Source: QWQI01 sp964608915
GTDB taxonomy: Bacteria > Planctomycetota > Planctomycetia > Isosphaerales > Isosphaeraceae
Length of the DNA: 64,000 nt
NCBI GenBank assembly: GCA_964608915.1
Contig: CAZSQA010000001.1
Span: 124,001 to 188,000 of the forward strand
Reading direction: 5' to 3'
Below the pieces are notes generated by a model. The model was given only the letters and a program-made list of their open reading frames with translations, made no database searches and was not told where the DNA came from. A program made the translations under genes and the position numbers. Of this stretch, positions 51,631-60,742 are shown piece by piece. Every line of letters starts with the position of its first letter. The stretch's first letter is position 1.

Positions 51631-52743
51631 GTGAACGACCGCTGGATCGCCGACCGGATGAGGCGAATGGAAGTTTCCGGCATCCGCCGGGCTTTCGAAC
51701 TCGCCAAAAAACTGAAAGATCCGATCAATCTTTCGATCGGCCTGCCCGATTTCACGGTGGCCGAACCGGTCAAGGCGGCGGCGATCCGGGCCGTGGTCGA
51801 AGATCGTTCGGAATACACGCTGACTTCCGGCCTGCCCGAGTTGCGCCAAGGGATCAAAGACCGGGTTCTCGCACGGCTTCCGCATTCCGATCGGGACGTG
51901 ATCGTCACCTCAGGAACCGCTGGCGGGCTCACGCTGATCCTCTCGGTCTGTGTGAATCCTGGCGATGAGGTGATCATCTTCGATCCCTACTTCGTCATGT
52001 ACAACAATCTCCTCCAGCTCGTCGGCGGTGTCGGCGTACTGGTCGACACTTATCCCGACTTTCGCATCGATCCGGCCAAAGTCGAAGCGGCGATCACCCC
52101 GCGGACGAAAGCCGTCATCGTCAATTCGCCGGGCAATCCGACGGGCTTCGTGCAGGACAGCGAGACTCTGCGGCAACTGGCTGAAGTCTGCCGCAGGCAT
52201 AATGTTCTGATCATCAGCGACGAAGTCTATTCGGCCTTTACTTATGACGGCGAGTTCGTCAGTCCGGCCGAGTTCGACGAGAATGTCGTCGTTTGCGACG
52301 CCTTTTCGAAAACCCACGGGATGACCGGCTGGCGCCTCGGCTTCGCCCATGGTCCGGCCGCGATCGTTCAGGAAATGAACAAGCTTCAACAGTTCAGCTT
52401 CATCTGCGCGCCCAGCCTGGTGCAATACGCCGGCCTGGAGGCCCTGAACACCGACATGTCCGCTCAGGTGTCGGCCTACAAGGCAAAGCGGGACCGTGTC
52501 GTCGCGGCACTCCAGGAAGACTACGAGCTGGTGGTCCCCGGCGGCGCGTTTTACGTCTTCCCTAAAGCCCCCTGGGGCACGGCGACCGAATTCGTGAACG
52601 CCGCGATCGAACACAACCTGCTGATCATCGCCGGCAGCACTTTCAGCAAGCGCGATACCCACTTCCGCATCAGCTACGCGGTAAATGACGCCACGCTGGA
52701 CCGCGGCCTGGAAGTGCTCCGCAAAATGGCGCGGCGTTCCTGA
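51631..52743 (+). CDS. Class I/II pyridoxal-phosphate aminotransferase
   Basis: 370 aa from GTG 51631; an ATG 10 codons later (51661) is possible. AspC/AAT-I fold. PLP-contact residues are visible in TSGTAGGLTL, NSPGNPTGFV, ISDEVYSAFTYDG, and the Schiff-base Lys is in DAFSKTHGMTGWRLGF (about residue 225). Substrate uncertain: aspartate, alanine or aromatic amino acid. It is followed by a perfect 21-bp hairpin at 52761. Confidence 0.9.
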   Translation: MNDRWIADRMRRMEVSGIRRAFELAKKLKDPINLSIGLPDFTVAEPVKAAAIRAVVEDRSEYTLTSGLPELRQGIKDRVLARLPHSDRDVIVTSGTAGGLTLILSVCVNPGDEVIIFDPYFVMYNNLLQLVGGVGVLVDTYPDFRIDPAKVEAAITPRTKAVIVNSPGNPTGFVQDSETLRQLAEVCRRHNVLIISDEVYSAFTYDGEFVSPAEFDENVVVCDAFSKTHGMTGWRLGFAHGPAAIVQEMNKLQQFSFICAPSLVQYAGLEALNTDMSAQVSAYKAKRDRVVAALQEDYELVVPGGAFYVFPKAPWGTATEFVNAAIEHNLLIIAGSTFSKRDTHFRISYAVNDATLDRGLEVLRKMARRS

Positions 52744-52760
52744 TACGATACGGCCGAACG

Positions 52761-52807
52761 AAAAGGGGACGGGGGTCATTTTCAAGAAATGACCCCCGTC
52801 CCCTTTT
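52761..52807. terminator. Very long perfect hairpin, terminator and REP-like
   Basis: A 21-bp perfect stem beginning AAAAGGGGACGGGGGTCA with a 5-base loop TCAAG ends in five T. Such length and the A/T ends make it a strong terminator for the aminotransferase gene on both strands. The AAAAGGGGACGG start resembles the ends of RAYT-linked REP repeats in other bacteria. Confidence 0.75.
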
Positions 52808-52862
52808 TCTGTTTCAGCGCAGGAGTTTCCGAAATCGGGATCGATTTCCTCGGAATTCACTC

Positions 52863-52890
52863 TTGACCGATTTTCCGAATCCGTCATAGT
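52863..52890 (+). promoter_or_regulatory. Possible promoter of lptD
   Basis: TTGACC (52863-52868), a 16-base spacer and CATAGT (52885-52890), about 185 bases before the lptD start. Only a moderate -10 match. Confidence 0.4.
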
Positions 52891-53075
52891 GGCCGTGTTC
52901 GCGATTGTCCGTGCACATCGTCCGTTCGTCTCTGGCGAATGGCGGATGTGAAGGGCCGACAGGACGTGGGCCGGATTCCCGCAAGGGAATCGACGCATGG
53001 CGGTCGCGATCGGGCGAATCATGGAAGATTCCGCCCTGAGGTCAACGACCCTAGCACAAGCGAGGGGGTTGGGCC

Positions 53076-56000
53076 GTGCTACGCATGGACCGATGGCCAG
53101 GCCAGGGATGGCTCGGCACCCGATCATCGATTCGGAACCGGCGACACAACGGGTTCGTCGTCCCGCTGTGGGCGATCGCCCTGATTTCGTCGCTGGCATA
53201 TTTCGCTGGCGATGCCCAGGGGCAGATCCTCCAGAGGCTCGATCCCCCGGCTGTCGACCTGGCCGCCGACCGCATCGACGTCTGGTCGTCCGACCCGGAC
53301 CGGCACTGGGTGATTCTCTCCGGCCGAGTTTCCGTGTCGCAGGATGGCGAGGGGCTCCGTGCCGACGAAGCCGTCGTGCTCGTCGAGCCTGGCCGCGACG
53401 GCAACCGGCAGATGCAGCGCATCGAAGTGCGCGCCGCCGGCAAAGTCAGGCTCACATCGCGCCCGGCCAGTTCGCTCGATCGCACCAATCTCACGTTCCG
53501 CAGCAAGCTTCCCGTACGGCTCAAGCCTTACGAACAGGGCGGCATGCGGAAAATCGGTCCGGAAACGATCGACCGGAATCGCCTGATCGGTGCCTTCGGA
53601 GACGAAGCCCGCGCCGCGCTCGAATTGGCCATGCGGCAACCCGATTCGCCCCCCGCGGCTCCGGCGCTGCCGGAATCGGGCAGCGAAATTGCCGCCCAAA
53701 AGCCAGCCACAACCCCGAACGAAGCACCCCAGGCACCGCCAGTCGAGTCGGCACCAGCCATCGCCGCCGATTCAGCGACGCCTGCGGATCTGCCGCAACT
53801 GCCCGAAACTCATGCAGAAGCAGCAAGCCCGGCGGAAATGGCTCCGGTGGCCATGAAATCCCGTGAAGATGATGCCGTCGTGCCTGCGCAGACGCCGCCC
53901 CTGACGCTCGAGCCGGATGACGGCCCTGTGCTTTCGAACCCGCTCGACGACCCCTCAGCGCTGATTCGGCCGCCGACGATCGAGCCGCCCGCGACGGCTC
54001 CTGAAAATGACCCGCAGGCCGCGCCGCCCGCATTCGGTCAGCCGCCGCAGGGTCGTACGGGGCCAGGGCCCGGAGATCTGAATACGCGTCTGCCACGCAG
54101 CGGCCTGCCGCCCGCCTTGCCGGAAGATCCTCTGCCGAACACGCCGCTGCCGAGCCTGATTCTGGGCGATGCGCCGCTCCCGCTGGAAGAAGAGGCCGGG
54201 CCGGCGGCGATCATCCCCGGCACTCAGCGCGTCGTCGGCATCTTTCCGCGCGACAGCAGCCGCAATTTTTCGATTCAGGAGCTTCCGCTCGTCGGCCAGA
54301 CACGCATCGTCGTCATTCAGGGTGGCGTGAACGTCGTCATGGAAACTGGCCCCCAGTTCGGCACCGTCGATCTTTCGGCCGACCGGATCGTGATGTGGAT
54401 CACGGACGACGATACGACCAAGGCCACGATGATCGACCCCTCCGGGCAGTTCAAGCAATCGAATCAGGCGCCGCTGGAAGTCTATCTCGAAGGCAACGTG
54501 ATCTATCGAATGGACGAACGCAAAGTGGCCGGCAACGGCGACGAACGGGTCGTGCGCGCCGAAAGTGCTTATTATGACGCCCGTGCTGACCGGTTCACGG
54601 CGATGCAGGCCGAGCTGAACATTTTCGCCCCTGGCCTGCTGGCGCCGATTCGGACGAAGGCGGACCGGATCAGCCAATGGCGGGAAGCCGCGATGAGCGA
54701 AGACGGCACGCTGCAGATCGGCCGGCCGATGATCGACGTCTCCAGAACGTCGACGACAGGCAGCCGGTTTCCGAATCCAGGATATCGGTTCGATAGCGAG
54801 CTGATCCGCATTACGCAGGAAGAAGTGCCGCTTCGGAACCCGATCACCGGATCGCTCGACCCGATGCCGGCCACCGATTATGAATGGAAGCTCGACGCCC
54901 GGCGCAACCGATTCTACGTGGGCAGTATGCCGATCCTGTTCCTGCCGCGTGTCGTGATGACGCCGGACGATCTCGACATGCCGCTCAAGCAGCTTCAGTT
55001 CCGGACGAACAACTACTTCGGTCAGCAGATCCTGTCCGACTGGTCCATGTTCAAAGTCCTGGGCATGAAAAAGCCCAAGGGAATCGACAACTGGAACCTC
55101 GACCTCGACTATCTTTCGGCCCGGGGCCCGGCAGCCGGTTCCGAAATCGGCTACTTCGGGCGTGATATGTTCGGTGGTCGAATTCCCGGCTCGTATTTCG
55201 GTTACGGCGATATCTGGGGGATATGGGATACCGGTAACGACGTGCTCGGTACTGGCCCCGCGGTGATCACCGACCCGGTCGCGGCCGGGAATCGGGGCAT
55301 TCAGCGATCTGACATTCCGAACTTCTACAACATGCGGGGCCGCACGGTCTATCGGCACATGCAGAGCCTGCTGGGCGACGATGCCCGGTTCGACGAGGAC
55401 ACCCGCTTTCAGGTGGAATTCGGCTATCTCTCCGACCGCTACTTCCTGGAACAATACTACAAACGGCTCAACGACACGGGCCTGGATCACCAGACGGCAT
55501 TCTACGCCGTGCGCCAGAACGAAAATCAGGCGCTGTCCATCCTGGCCAAGGGCAATCTGCAACAGTTCTATACCGATACGCAGTGGCTGCCGAAGCTCGA
55601 TTATTATCGCATCGGCGACAGCTTTCTGGGCGATATCGTCACCCACTACAGCCACTCCGGGGCCGATTACGCCAACGTCCATACCGACGTGATGGTCAAC
55701 AATCCGAACCTGTTCGCGTTCCAGCCATACGACCCGATCAGCCAGACCTCCGGAGCGTTCGGGTCAGGCCGGTTGTGGACGAGCCACGAACTTGACGTGC
55801 CCATGAATCTCGGCCCGTTCAAGCTCACGCCTTATGCCCAGGGCCAGGCCGCAGGCTGGGCCAGCCAGTACGATAACGCCCTTCCGGCCTATACGCTGCC
55901 GCCTGATCAGGTGCAGCAGCTGATCCGCAGCGGCAACGACCAGATGGTCGGCCGTCTCTGGGGTGCCGCCGGCGCTCGAGCCAATCTCATGATGTGGCGT

Positions 56001-56930
56001 TCGTATGAGGTCGAAAGCGAAATCCTCAACGTGCACGGCCTGAATCACAAGATGACCTTCGGGGCCGATTACCGCGACGCCTATTCCACTTTGCCCCTGA
56101 ACGCGATCGGTGTCCAGGACGAACTGGACGACAATACCTACGAATTCGTCCGCCGCTATTTCGCCTTCACCAATTACGGCGGTGGCGTTCTGCCGCCTCA
56201 GTACAATCCCCTGCTGCTCGCGACACGCCGCAATCTTTCGCCGATCACGGGCACGACGGATGTCCTTCAGAGCATGCAGACGGTGCAACTGAACTGGAAC
56301 CACCGGCTTCAGACCAAGCGTGGGCCCGAAGGCGCCCGCCGAGTGATCGACTGGATGATCCTCGACCTTTCCACCACATACTTCCCCCAGGCCAATCGCG
56401 ACAACTTCGGACAGGATTGGGGCCTGAACACCTACAACTGGGAATGGTACGTGGGTGACCGGACGACCGTCTTCTCCAACGGCTGGTTCGAAACCTGGGA
56501 CGTTCAGGGCCAGGCTCTGAACCATACGAATCCCAACCGTTCGAACGATCCGTTCGGCATGAAGATCATCACGACCGGCTTCTCTTCCAACCGCCCGCCC
56601 AAGGGCAACGCGACGGTCAGCTATACGATCCTTCAGACCGGCGAGGTGAACACCTCGGCCCTGAACCTCTCGTACAGCTACTGGATCAGCCCGAAGTGGT
56701 ATTCCACGTTCATGACGAGCTATGACTTCGGCAACGGCATTTCGCTCGGAACGAACGTGTCGGTCACCCGCATCGGGGCCGACTACCTGACGAGCCTCGG
56801 CCTGGCGATCGACCCGCAACGGCAATCGACGATGGTCGCCGTGGAAATCACGCCGCGACTCAGCCCCAACCTGCGGCTGGGCCAGTCGGCCGGCCCGCGG
56901 TTCGACAGCCGTTTCGCTCCGACGCAGTGA
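53076..56930 (+). CDS. lptD: LptD-like outer-membrane LPS assembly protein, with LptA-like N-terminus
   Basis: 1284 aa from GTG 53076, preceded by GAGGGGG; ATG 53085 is the alternative. One signal/TM segment (about 24-45). Two OstA/LptA-like beta domains: residues about 50-165 (VDLAADRIDVW, ILSGRVSVSQDGEGLRADEAVVL) and about 400-620 (TVDLSADRIVMWI, YLEGNVIYRMDERKVAGNGDERVVRAESAYYD). A Pro/Ala-rich linker (about 185-370) lies between them, and a beta-barrel half (about 640-1284) ends the protein. No Cys is present anywhere. It would insert LPS in the outer leaflet. Confidence 0.85.
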   Translation: MLRMDRWPGQGWLGTRSSIRNRRHNGFVVPLWAIALISSLAYFAGDAQGQILQRLDPPAVDLAADRIDVWSSDPDRHWVILSGRVSVSQDGEGLRADEAVVLVEPGRDGNRQMQRIEVRAAGKVRLTSRPASSLDRTNLTFRSKLPVRLKPYEQGGMRKIGPETIDRNRLIGAFGDEARAALELAMRQPDSPPAAPALPESGSEIAAQKPATTPNEAPQAPPVESAPAIAADSATPADLPQLPETHAEAASPAEMAPVAMKSREDDAVVPAQTPPLTLEPDDGPVLSNPLDDPSALIRPPTIEPPATAPENDPQAAPPAFGQPPQGRTGPGPGDLNTRLPRSGLPPALPEDPLPNTPLPSLILGDAPLPLEEEAGPAAIIPGTQRVVGIFPRDSSRNFSIQELPLVGQTRIVVIQGGVNVVMETGPQFGTVDLSADRIVMWITDDDTTKATMIDPSGQFKQSNQAPLEVYLEGNVIYRMDERKVAGNGDERVVRAESAYYDARADRFTAMQAELNIFAPGLLAPIRTKADRISQWREAAMSEDGTLQIGRPMIDVSRTSTTGSRFPNPGYRFDSELIRITQEEVPLRNPITGSLDPMPATDYEWKLDARRNRFYVGSMPILFLPRVVMTPDDLDMPLKQLQFRTNNYFGQQILSDWSMFKVLGMKKPKGIDNWNLDLDYLSARGPAAGSEIGYFGRDMFGGRIPGSYFGYGDIWGIWDTGNDVLGTGPAVITDPVAAGNRGIQRSDIPNFYNMRGRTVYRHMQSLLGDDARFDEDTRFQVEFGYLSDRYFLEQYYKRLNDTGLDHQTAFYAVRQNENQALSILAKGNLQQFYTDTQWLPKLDYYRIGDSFLGDIVTHYSHSGADYANVHTDVMVNNPNLFAFQPYDPISQTSGAFGSGRLWTSHELDVPMNLGPFKLTPYAQGQAAGWASQYDNALPAYTLPPDQVQQLIRSGNDQMVGRLWGAAGARANLMMWRSYEVESEILNVHGLNHKMTFGADYRDAYSTLPLNAIGVQDELDDNTYEFVRRYFAFTNYGGGVLPPQYNPLLLATRRNLSPITGTTDVLQSMQTVQLNWNHRLQTKRGPEGARRVIDWMILDLSTTYFPQANRDNFGQDWGLNTYNWEWYVGDRTTVFSNGWFETWDVQGQALNHTNPNRSNDPFGMKIITTGFSSNRPPKGNATVSYTILQTGEVNTSALNLSYSYWISPKWYSTFMTSYDFGNGISLGTNVSVTRIGADYLTSLGLAIDPQRQSTMVAVEITPRLSPNLRLGQSAGPRFDSRFAPTQ

Positions 56931-56993
56931 CATGATGACACGGGATGACGCGGTTTCGATCTTTCCTCGGTTCGGATACAGGGAGGTGTGACG

Positions 56994-57668
56994 ATGGAGA
57001 ACGGGAACCCTCCGCACGACGCTCCTCGAAAGGATGACGCCCGCGGGACCCTCGGAACCCGCTCCGAAACGTCCTGGCCGCGCGACCCGAACCGGGAACG
57101 TCCCTCCAAACGCTACACGCTGACATCGTTCACGGATGCCTATCGGCTCGACCACGAAGAGCCGACGCTGGAATATCAACTGCCGCCTTCGCTCATGAAT
57201 CAGATGCCGGCGACCGTGAACGTCCCGGATCCCAAGATTCTCGAGGAACTTCTGCTGCCGGTCGAGGAACCGCTCACCCGTGCTGACCGCCGCGGCGGCA
57301 CCCTCGGCAAAAGCTGGGCGGGCATGAACGGCCTGAAACTGGCCATCCGGGGCGATTCGAGCTTCTTCGCCCATGGCTACCGCTTCACCATCGTGCTGAT
57401 GTTCGGCGTGATGATCCAGTTGCCGCCCCTGGCGTGGATCATCCTTTCGCTGTGCGGCGGTTTGATACTGCTTTCCGAACTTTTCAATTCGGCGATCGAC
57501 GCCCTTGCACGGATCGGCAGCGACAAATCGCCGGACCATGTCGAGGACGAACACGCCCAGGCCGCGCGCGATATCGGCTCAGCCTGCGTGCTGGTGAGCG
57601 TGATTGTCGGTGCCGCTGTGACGCTGGCCCTTTTCGGCATGCGGCTTCACGAACTGCTGGTGGAGTGA
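56994..57668 (+). CDS. dgkA: DgkA-type (prokaryotic) diacylglycerol/undecaprenol kinase with N-terminal extension
   Basis: 224 aa from ATG 56994, with GGGAGG 8 bases upstream (a GTG at 56988 is close). The C-terminal 120 residues are the trimeric DgkA fold: KSWAGMNGLKLAIRGDSSFF, three TM helices and the catalytic-loop motif ELFNSAIDALARIGSDKSPDHVEDEHAQAARDIGSA. The first 100 residues are polar and unique. It phosphorylates a membrane lipid alcohol using ATP. It follows lptD by 60 bases, so it may be co-transcribed. Confidence 0.85.
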   Translation: MENGNPPHDAPRKDDARGTLGTRSETSWPRDPNRERPSKRYTLTSFTDAYRLDHEEPTLEYQLPPSLMNQMPATVNVPDPKILEELLLPVEEPLTRADRRGGTLGKSWAGMNGLKLAIRGDSSFFAHGYRFTIVLMFGVMIQLPPLAWIILSLCGGLILLSELFNSAIDALARIGSDKSPDHVEDEHAQAARDIGSACVLVSVIVGAAVTLALFGMRLHELLVE

Positions 57669-57973
57669 TCGCGGGCGAAACCCGGCATTGCCTTCGAAGC
57701 CGGAACGAACGGCCTGAAATCCAATCAAAACCCGATCCTTAGTTTCGAAATCGATACGTTGATGTCGTCCCCGCGAGTTCGTTCTCGAGCAAATCGGAAT
57801 GCACCCGGAAGGGAAGGCCCGGCCCGCGATATCGGCCGGTTCGAATCGAAGAGTATGTTGACATGTCGTCACTGCGGTGCGAGCATGACTTTGCGTTCGA
57901 TCTGAGACTCCCGATTCGTCGATGCGAAAAGTTGGGCGTCGTCACGAATTCCATTCCATCGATCGGGGAAATC
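57669..57973. other. 305-base gap, nothing seen
   Basis: Contains neither a gene nor a clear hairpin or promoter. A GGTTCGAATC near 57839 resembles a tRNA T-loop, but no cloverleaf can be drawn around it. Confidence 0.4.
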
Positions 57974-58387
57974 ATGTCATTGAAATGGCTGGGGATCTGC
58001 TTCGCGATCGCTGCCGTGATTCTCGTGGCCAACGTCACCCTCACCGTACTTTACATGGTGGTTTACGGCCATTTCATCGATCCCGGGCACGAGCCGAAGT
58101 ACTATGCCGATCATGTTCAGGTCGCCGGGCCGTATTGCGGCATCATCGGCGGCAGTTTTCTCATGCTCGTGGCTGGTTTTCTCTGCGCCCGCAGGTTCGA
58201 AAAGTCGAAGGCCAGAGAAAACGTAGCTGGCGTCTGGGCCGCTTACGGCATTCTCGATTTCTCGATACTCGCCATGGCCGGACTGAACGGCACGATCGTC
58301 GCCTTCTTCGCCGTTTCGATGATCGCGAAAGCCCTTGCAGGCTTCGCGGGCCTTTCCATGGGGCAACCACGAACGAATCCGCTCTAG
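57974..58387 (+). CDS. Small integral membrane protein
   Basis: 137 aa from ATG 57974. Four hydrophobic segments (GICFAIAAVILVANVTLTVL, GIIGGSFLMLVAGFL, AAYGILDFSILAMAGL, VAFFAVSMIAKALAGFAGL), with Arg/Lys-rich loops. No family recognised; no neighbours point to a role. Confidence 0.55.
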   Translation: MSLKWLGICFAIAAVILVANVTLTVLYMVVYGHFIDPGHEPKYYADHVQVAGPYCGIIGGSFLMLVAGFLCARRFEKSKARENVAGVWAAYGILDFSILAMAGLNGTIVAFFAVSMIAKALAGFAGLSMGQPRTNPL

Positions 58388-58523
58388 CAGCGTACCGGGA
58401 TAACGACTGCCAGATTCCGGCATAAGACGATTGACCTGTGCGCTCGAGTGGGCGATCATTCGGTACGAAGCGACTTCTCGCATCGTACCTCATCGAAAAA
58501 TTCGACCCGGGAGCACCCGAACG

Positions 58524-58910
58524 ATGCCACGCGTCATTCACTTCGAAATTCATGCCAGCGACCCTGACGCGATTTCGAAATTCTATTCCGAACTCTTCGG
58601 CTGGCAGATTTCGAAATTCGAGGGTATGGAATACTGGCTGATCGACACCGGCGAAAAGTCAACGCCCGGCATCGACGGCGGTATCGTCAAACGCATGGGG
58701 CCGCGTGCCGAAAGTGGTCAGGCCGTGAACGCCTATGTGTGCGTCGTCGACGTCGAATCGCTCGACGACTCGCTCGAAAAAGCCCTGGGCCTGGGGGCCT
58801 CGATCGCCGTGCCGAAAATGCCGGTGCCCGGAGTCGGCTCGCTGGCTTACGTCAAAGATCCGGACGGCAATATTCTGGGTATGCTTCAGCCGGAACGCAT
58901 GCCGGCGTGA
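58524..58910 (+). CDS. VOC (glyoxalase/bleomycin-resistance) family protein
   Basis: 128 aa from ATG 58524. The usual beta-alpha-beta-beta-beta layout is visible: VIHFEIHASDPDAISKFYSELFGW, a central YVCVVDVESLDDSLEKALGLGA, and VGSLAYVKDPDGNILGMLQPE. The possible metal ligands are His in HFEIH and Glu in LQPE. Such proteins bind a metal and a small ligand; the ligand is unknown. Confidence 0.85.
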   Translation: MPRVIHFEIHASDPDAISKFYSELFGWQISKFEGMEYWLIDTGEKSTPGIDGGIVKRMGPRAESGQAVNAYVCVVDVESLDDSLEKALGLGASIAVPKMPVPGVGSLAYVKDPDGNILGMLQPERMPA

Positions 58911-58978
58911 ATCGATTCCGCCCTGATAGCCCCCGGCTTCGTCTGATTTCCGGAATCTCAGAGACTCGAGAGAAACCG

Positions 58979-59566
58979 ATGAAATACAGAAGGATCGTAT
59001 GCGCGATCGTCCTGTTGACGTTTTCGCCACTGGTGGCCTGGTCGCAACAGCCGCCGGATGGCGGCAGGACAAAGCCCGGCGCTCTGCAGCCGCCGACGAC
59101 CGTCAGAGATCTCGACAGGTCGAAAATCGTCGGCCAGCCGCCCGATTTCATTTCCGATAATCCTTCCGACCGTCAATCTGTCGGCCAGGTTCCAGCCGCA
59201 GTCGGGCAGATACCAGGCGAAACGCGGCGCTGGACTTCGATCGAAATCGTCCTGAGCTTCTCCGTGCTGGTTTTCGGGGCGATGGTCTTCGCGCTTCAGA
59301 CCTGGCTAGTCGTCAGAATGCCGTTGAACTGGACTCCGAACGCGATTCTCCGTTTCAACGGGCTGACGCTCATCATCACCGGGGCGATTCTGCTGGTCAC
59401 CGCAGGCTATTCGAACGAGCAAATGACACCCGTGATCGGTCTGCTCGGAGCCATCGCCGGGTATCTGCTCGGTTCGGTCGAAAAACCGGATGAGCCGCGG
59501 CAGAGTGGTCGGCAGGCTGAGGGAACGAGCCAGGCTTCCGAATCCGGACCGGATCACGCGAAATGA
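58979..59566 (+). CDS. Exported hypothetical protein with membrane helices
   Basis: 195 aa from ATG 58979. A signal peptide ends near AWSQQ (residue 23), a polar stretch follows, then two or three hydrophobic segments (VLSFSVLVFGAMVFALQTWL, LTLIITGAILLVTAGYS, VIGLLGAIAGYLLGSV). The charged tail of about 30 residues ends DHAK. Not recognised. It overlaps the 2H phosphoesterase gene by 4 bases (ATGA), so translation is coupled. Confidence 0.55.
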   Translation: MKYRRIVCAIVLLTFSPLVAWSQQPPDGGRTKPGALQPPTTVRDLDRSKIVGQPPDFISDNPSDRQSVGQVPAAVGQIPGETRRWTSIEIVLSFSVLVFGAMVFALQTWLVVRMPLNWTPNAILRFNGLTLIITGAILLVTAGYSNEQMTPVIGLLGAIAGYLLGSVEKPDEPRQSGRQAEGTSQASESGPDHAK

Positions 59567-60066
59567 AACGCTCGCAATTGACGATGTTCGTGCCTGAGAA
59601 TTTCACAGCACCGATCGAAGCCATCCGGCGCGTCGTCGATCCTGTCCAGCTCGGCCTGATCCCGGCGCATGTCACGCTTTGCCGTGAAGACGAACTCGAA
59701 AATTACGTGGGTTGGCAGGACAGGCTTGCCGTGTTGCCGCCCGAATCGATCCGCCTTACGCTTCTTTTCGGCCGGGCCGTATCGTTTTCAGGGCATGGGA
59801 TCATGCTGCCCTGCATCGAAGGCATCGAGAAATTTCGAAACTTGCGGCAAGCGATTCTGGGAAGAGACACGATTCGCGATACGCAGCCACACCTGACTCT
59901 GGCACATCCGCGAAATCCGAAAGCACCAGGAAATGCGATCGAAATCGCTGAGGAGTTGCCTTCGGAATTCGAAGTCACGTTCGACACGATCCGGCTGATC
60001 GAGCAGGTCGATAAATTGCCCTGGAAAGTCATCGAAACGTTCGGTTCGAACCGGTCGATCGAATGA
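59563..60066 (+). CDS. 2'-5' RNA ligase-like (2H phosphoesterase) protein
   Basis: 167 aa from the ATG of an ATGA overlap. The two HxT-like motifs of the 2H superfamily are visible: PAHVTLCRED (about residue 34) and QPHLTLAHPR (about residue 109), about 75 residues apart. Members hydrolyse cyclic phosphodiesters or ligate RNA 2'-5'; the substrate is unknown. Its linkage to a membrane hypothetical is unusual. Confidence 0.72.
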   Translation: MKRSQLTMFVPENFTAPIEAIRRVVDPVQLGLIPAHVTLCREDELENYVGWQDRLAVLPPESIRLTLLFGRAVSFSGHGIMLPCIEGIEKFRNLRQAILGRDTIRDTQPHLTLAHPRNPKAPGNAIEIAEELPSEFEVTFDTIRLIEQVDKLPWKVIETFGSNRSIE

Positions 60067-60124
60067 CACGCATCCGAATGATCGATGCCGTTCGAAATCG
60101 AACGCCGACTTCGAATCTTTGCCC

Positions 60125-60679
60125 TTAAACCGACCCATGCAGCGGCTTCGTCACACGCTCCGGCATGCCTGTGACAAGTGTGTTCGGCGGCACGTCTTCG
60201 GTGACGAACGAACGTAACGCGACGACGGAATTCTCGCCGATAGTCACGCCAGAGCGCACCGTCGCCTGGCCGCCGATCAAGGCGTTTTTGCCGATCCGCA
60301 CCTTGGCCAGGCGGATGTGCGTGTGTGTCACTTCATGAGTGGCGATGTGACTGTGCATGCCCAGAATGGCGCCGTCTTCGATCGTGATCAGCTCGGGGAA
60401 TTGAATGTCGAGTTCTACGGCCGAGGCGATAAACACCTTGCGGCCGATTGTCATGCCCATCTTGCGTAATAGCCAGTTTTTCACTCGCCCGGACGACATA
60501 TTCCGCGTAATGGTGAGGATGATGCCCTTTTTGACGAAATTCCACCGATCGTCCGTGAGAAACGCATGCCAGTGGTCGCTGACGTTCTCATGGGTGCCGT
60601 CGAATTTCAATGTCAGGACGATTTCTTCCGACGCGGCGAATTCGCGGATGATGTCCCTGGTGCGACGAGTGTCGGACAT
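60125..60679 (-). CDS. Left-handed beta-helix (hexapeptide) acyltransferase
   Basis: 184 aa. The hexapeptide repeats that form a left-handed beta-helix are visible from about residue 80: ELDIQFPELITIEDGAILGM, then VRIGKNALIGGQATVRSGVTIGENSVVALRSFVTEDVPPNTLVTG. The His in HSHIATHEVTHTH could be the catalytic one, as in LbetaH acetyltransferases. The acceptor is unknown. It is convergent with the 2H phosphoesterase gene. Confidence 0.8.
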   Translation of the reverse strand: MSDTRRTRDIIREFAASEEIVLTLKFDGTHENVSDHWHAFLTDDRWNFVKKGIILTITRNMSSGRVKNWLLRKMGMTIGRKVFIASAVELDIQFPELITIEDGAILGMHSHIATHEVTHTHIRLAKVRIGKNALIGGQATVRSGVTIGENSVVALRSFVTEDVPPNTLVTGMPERVTKPLHGSV

Positions 60680-60742
60680 GCGGTGTCTCGATGCGATCGA
60701 ATCTTCGAAAATCGGGTTCAGTGGGTTTCGAATGGTGTCATT

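Noticed and set aside
57835..57855. tRNA T-loop-like GGTTCGAATC
   Set aside because: No acceptor, D-arm or anticodon stem can be paired around it.
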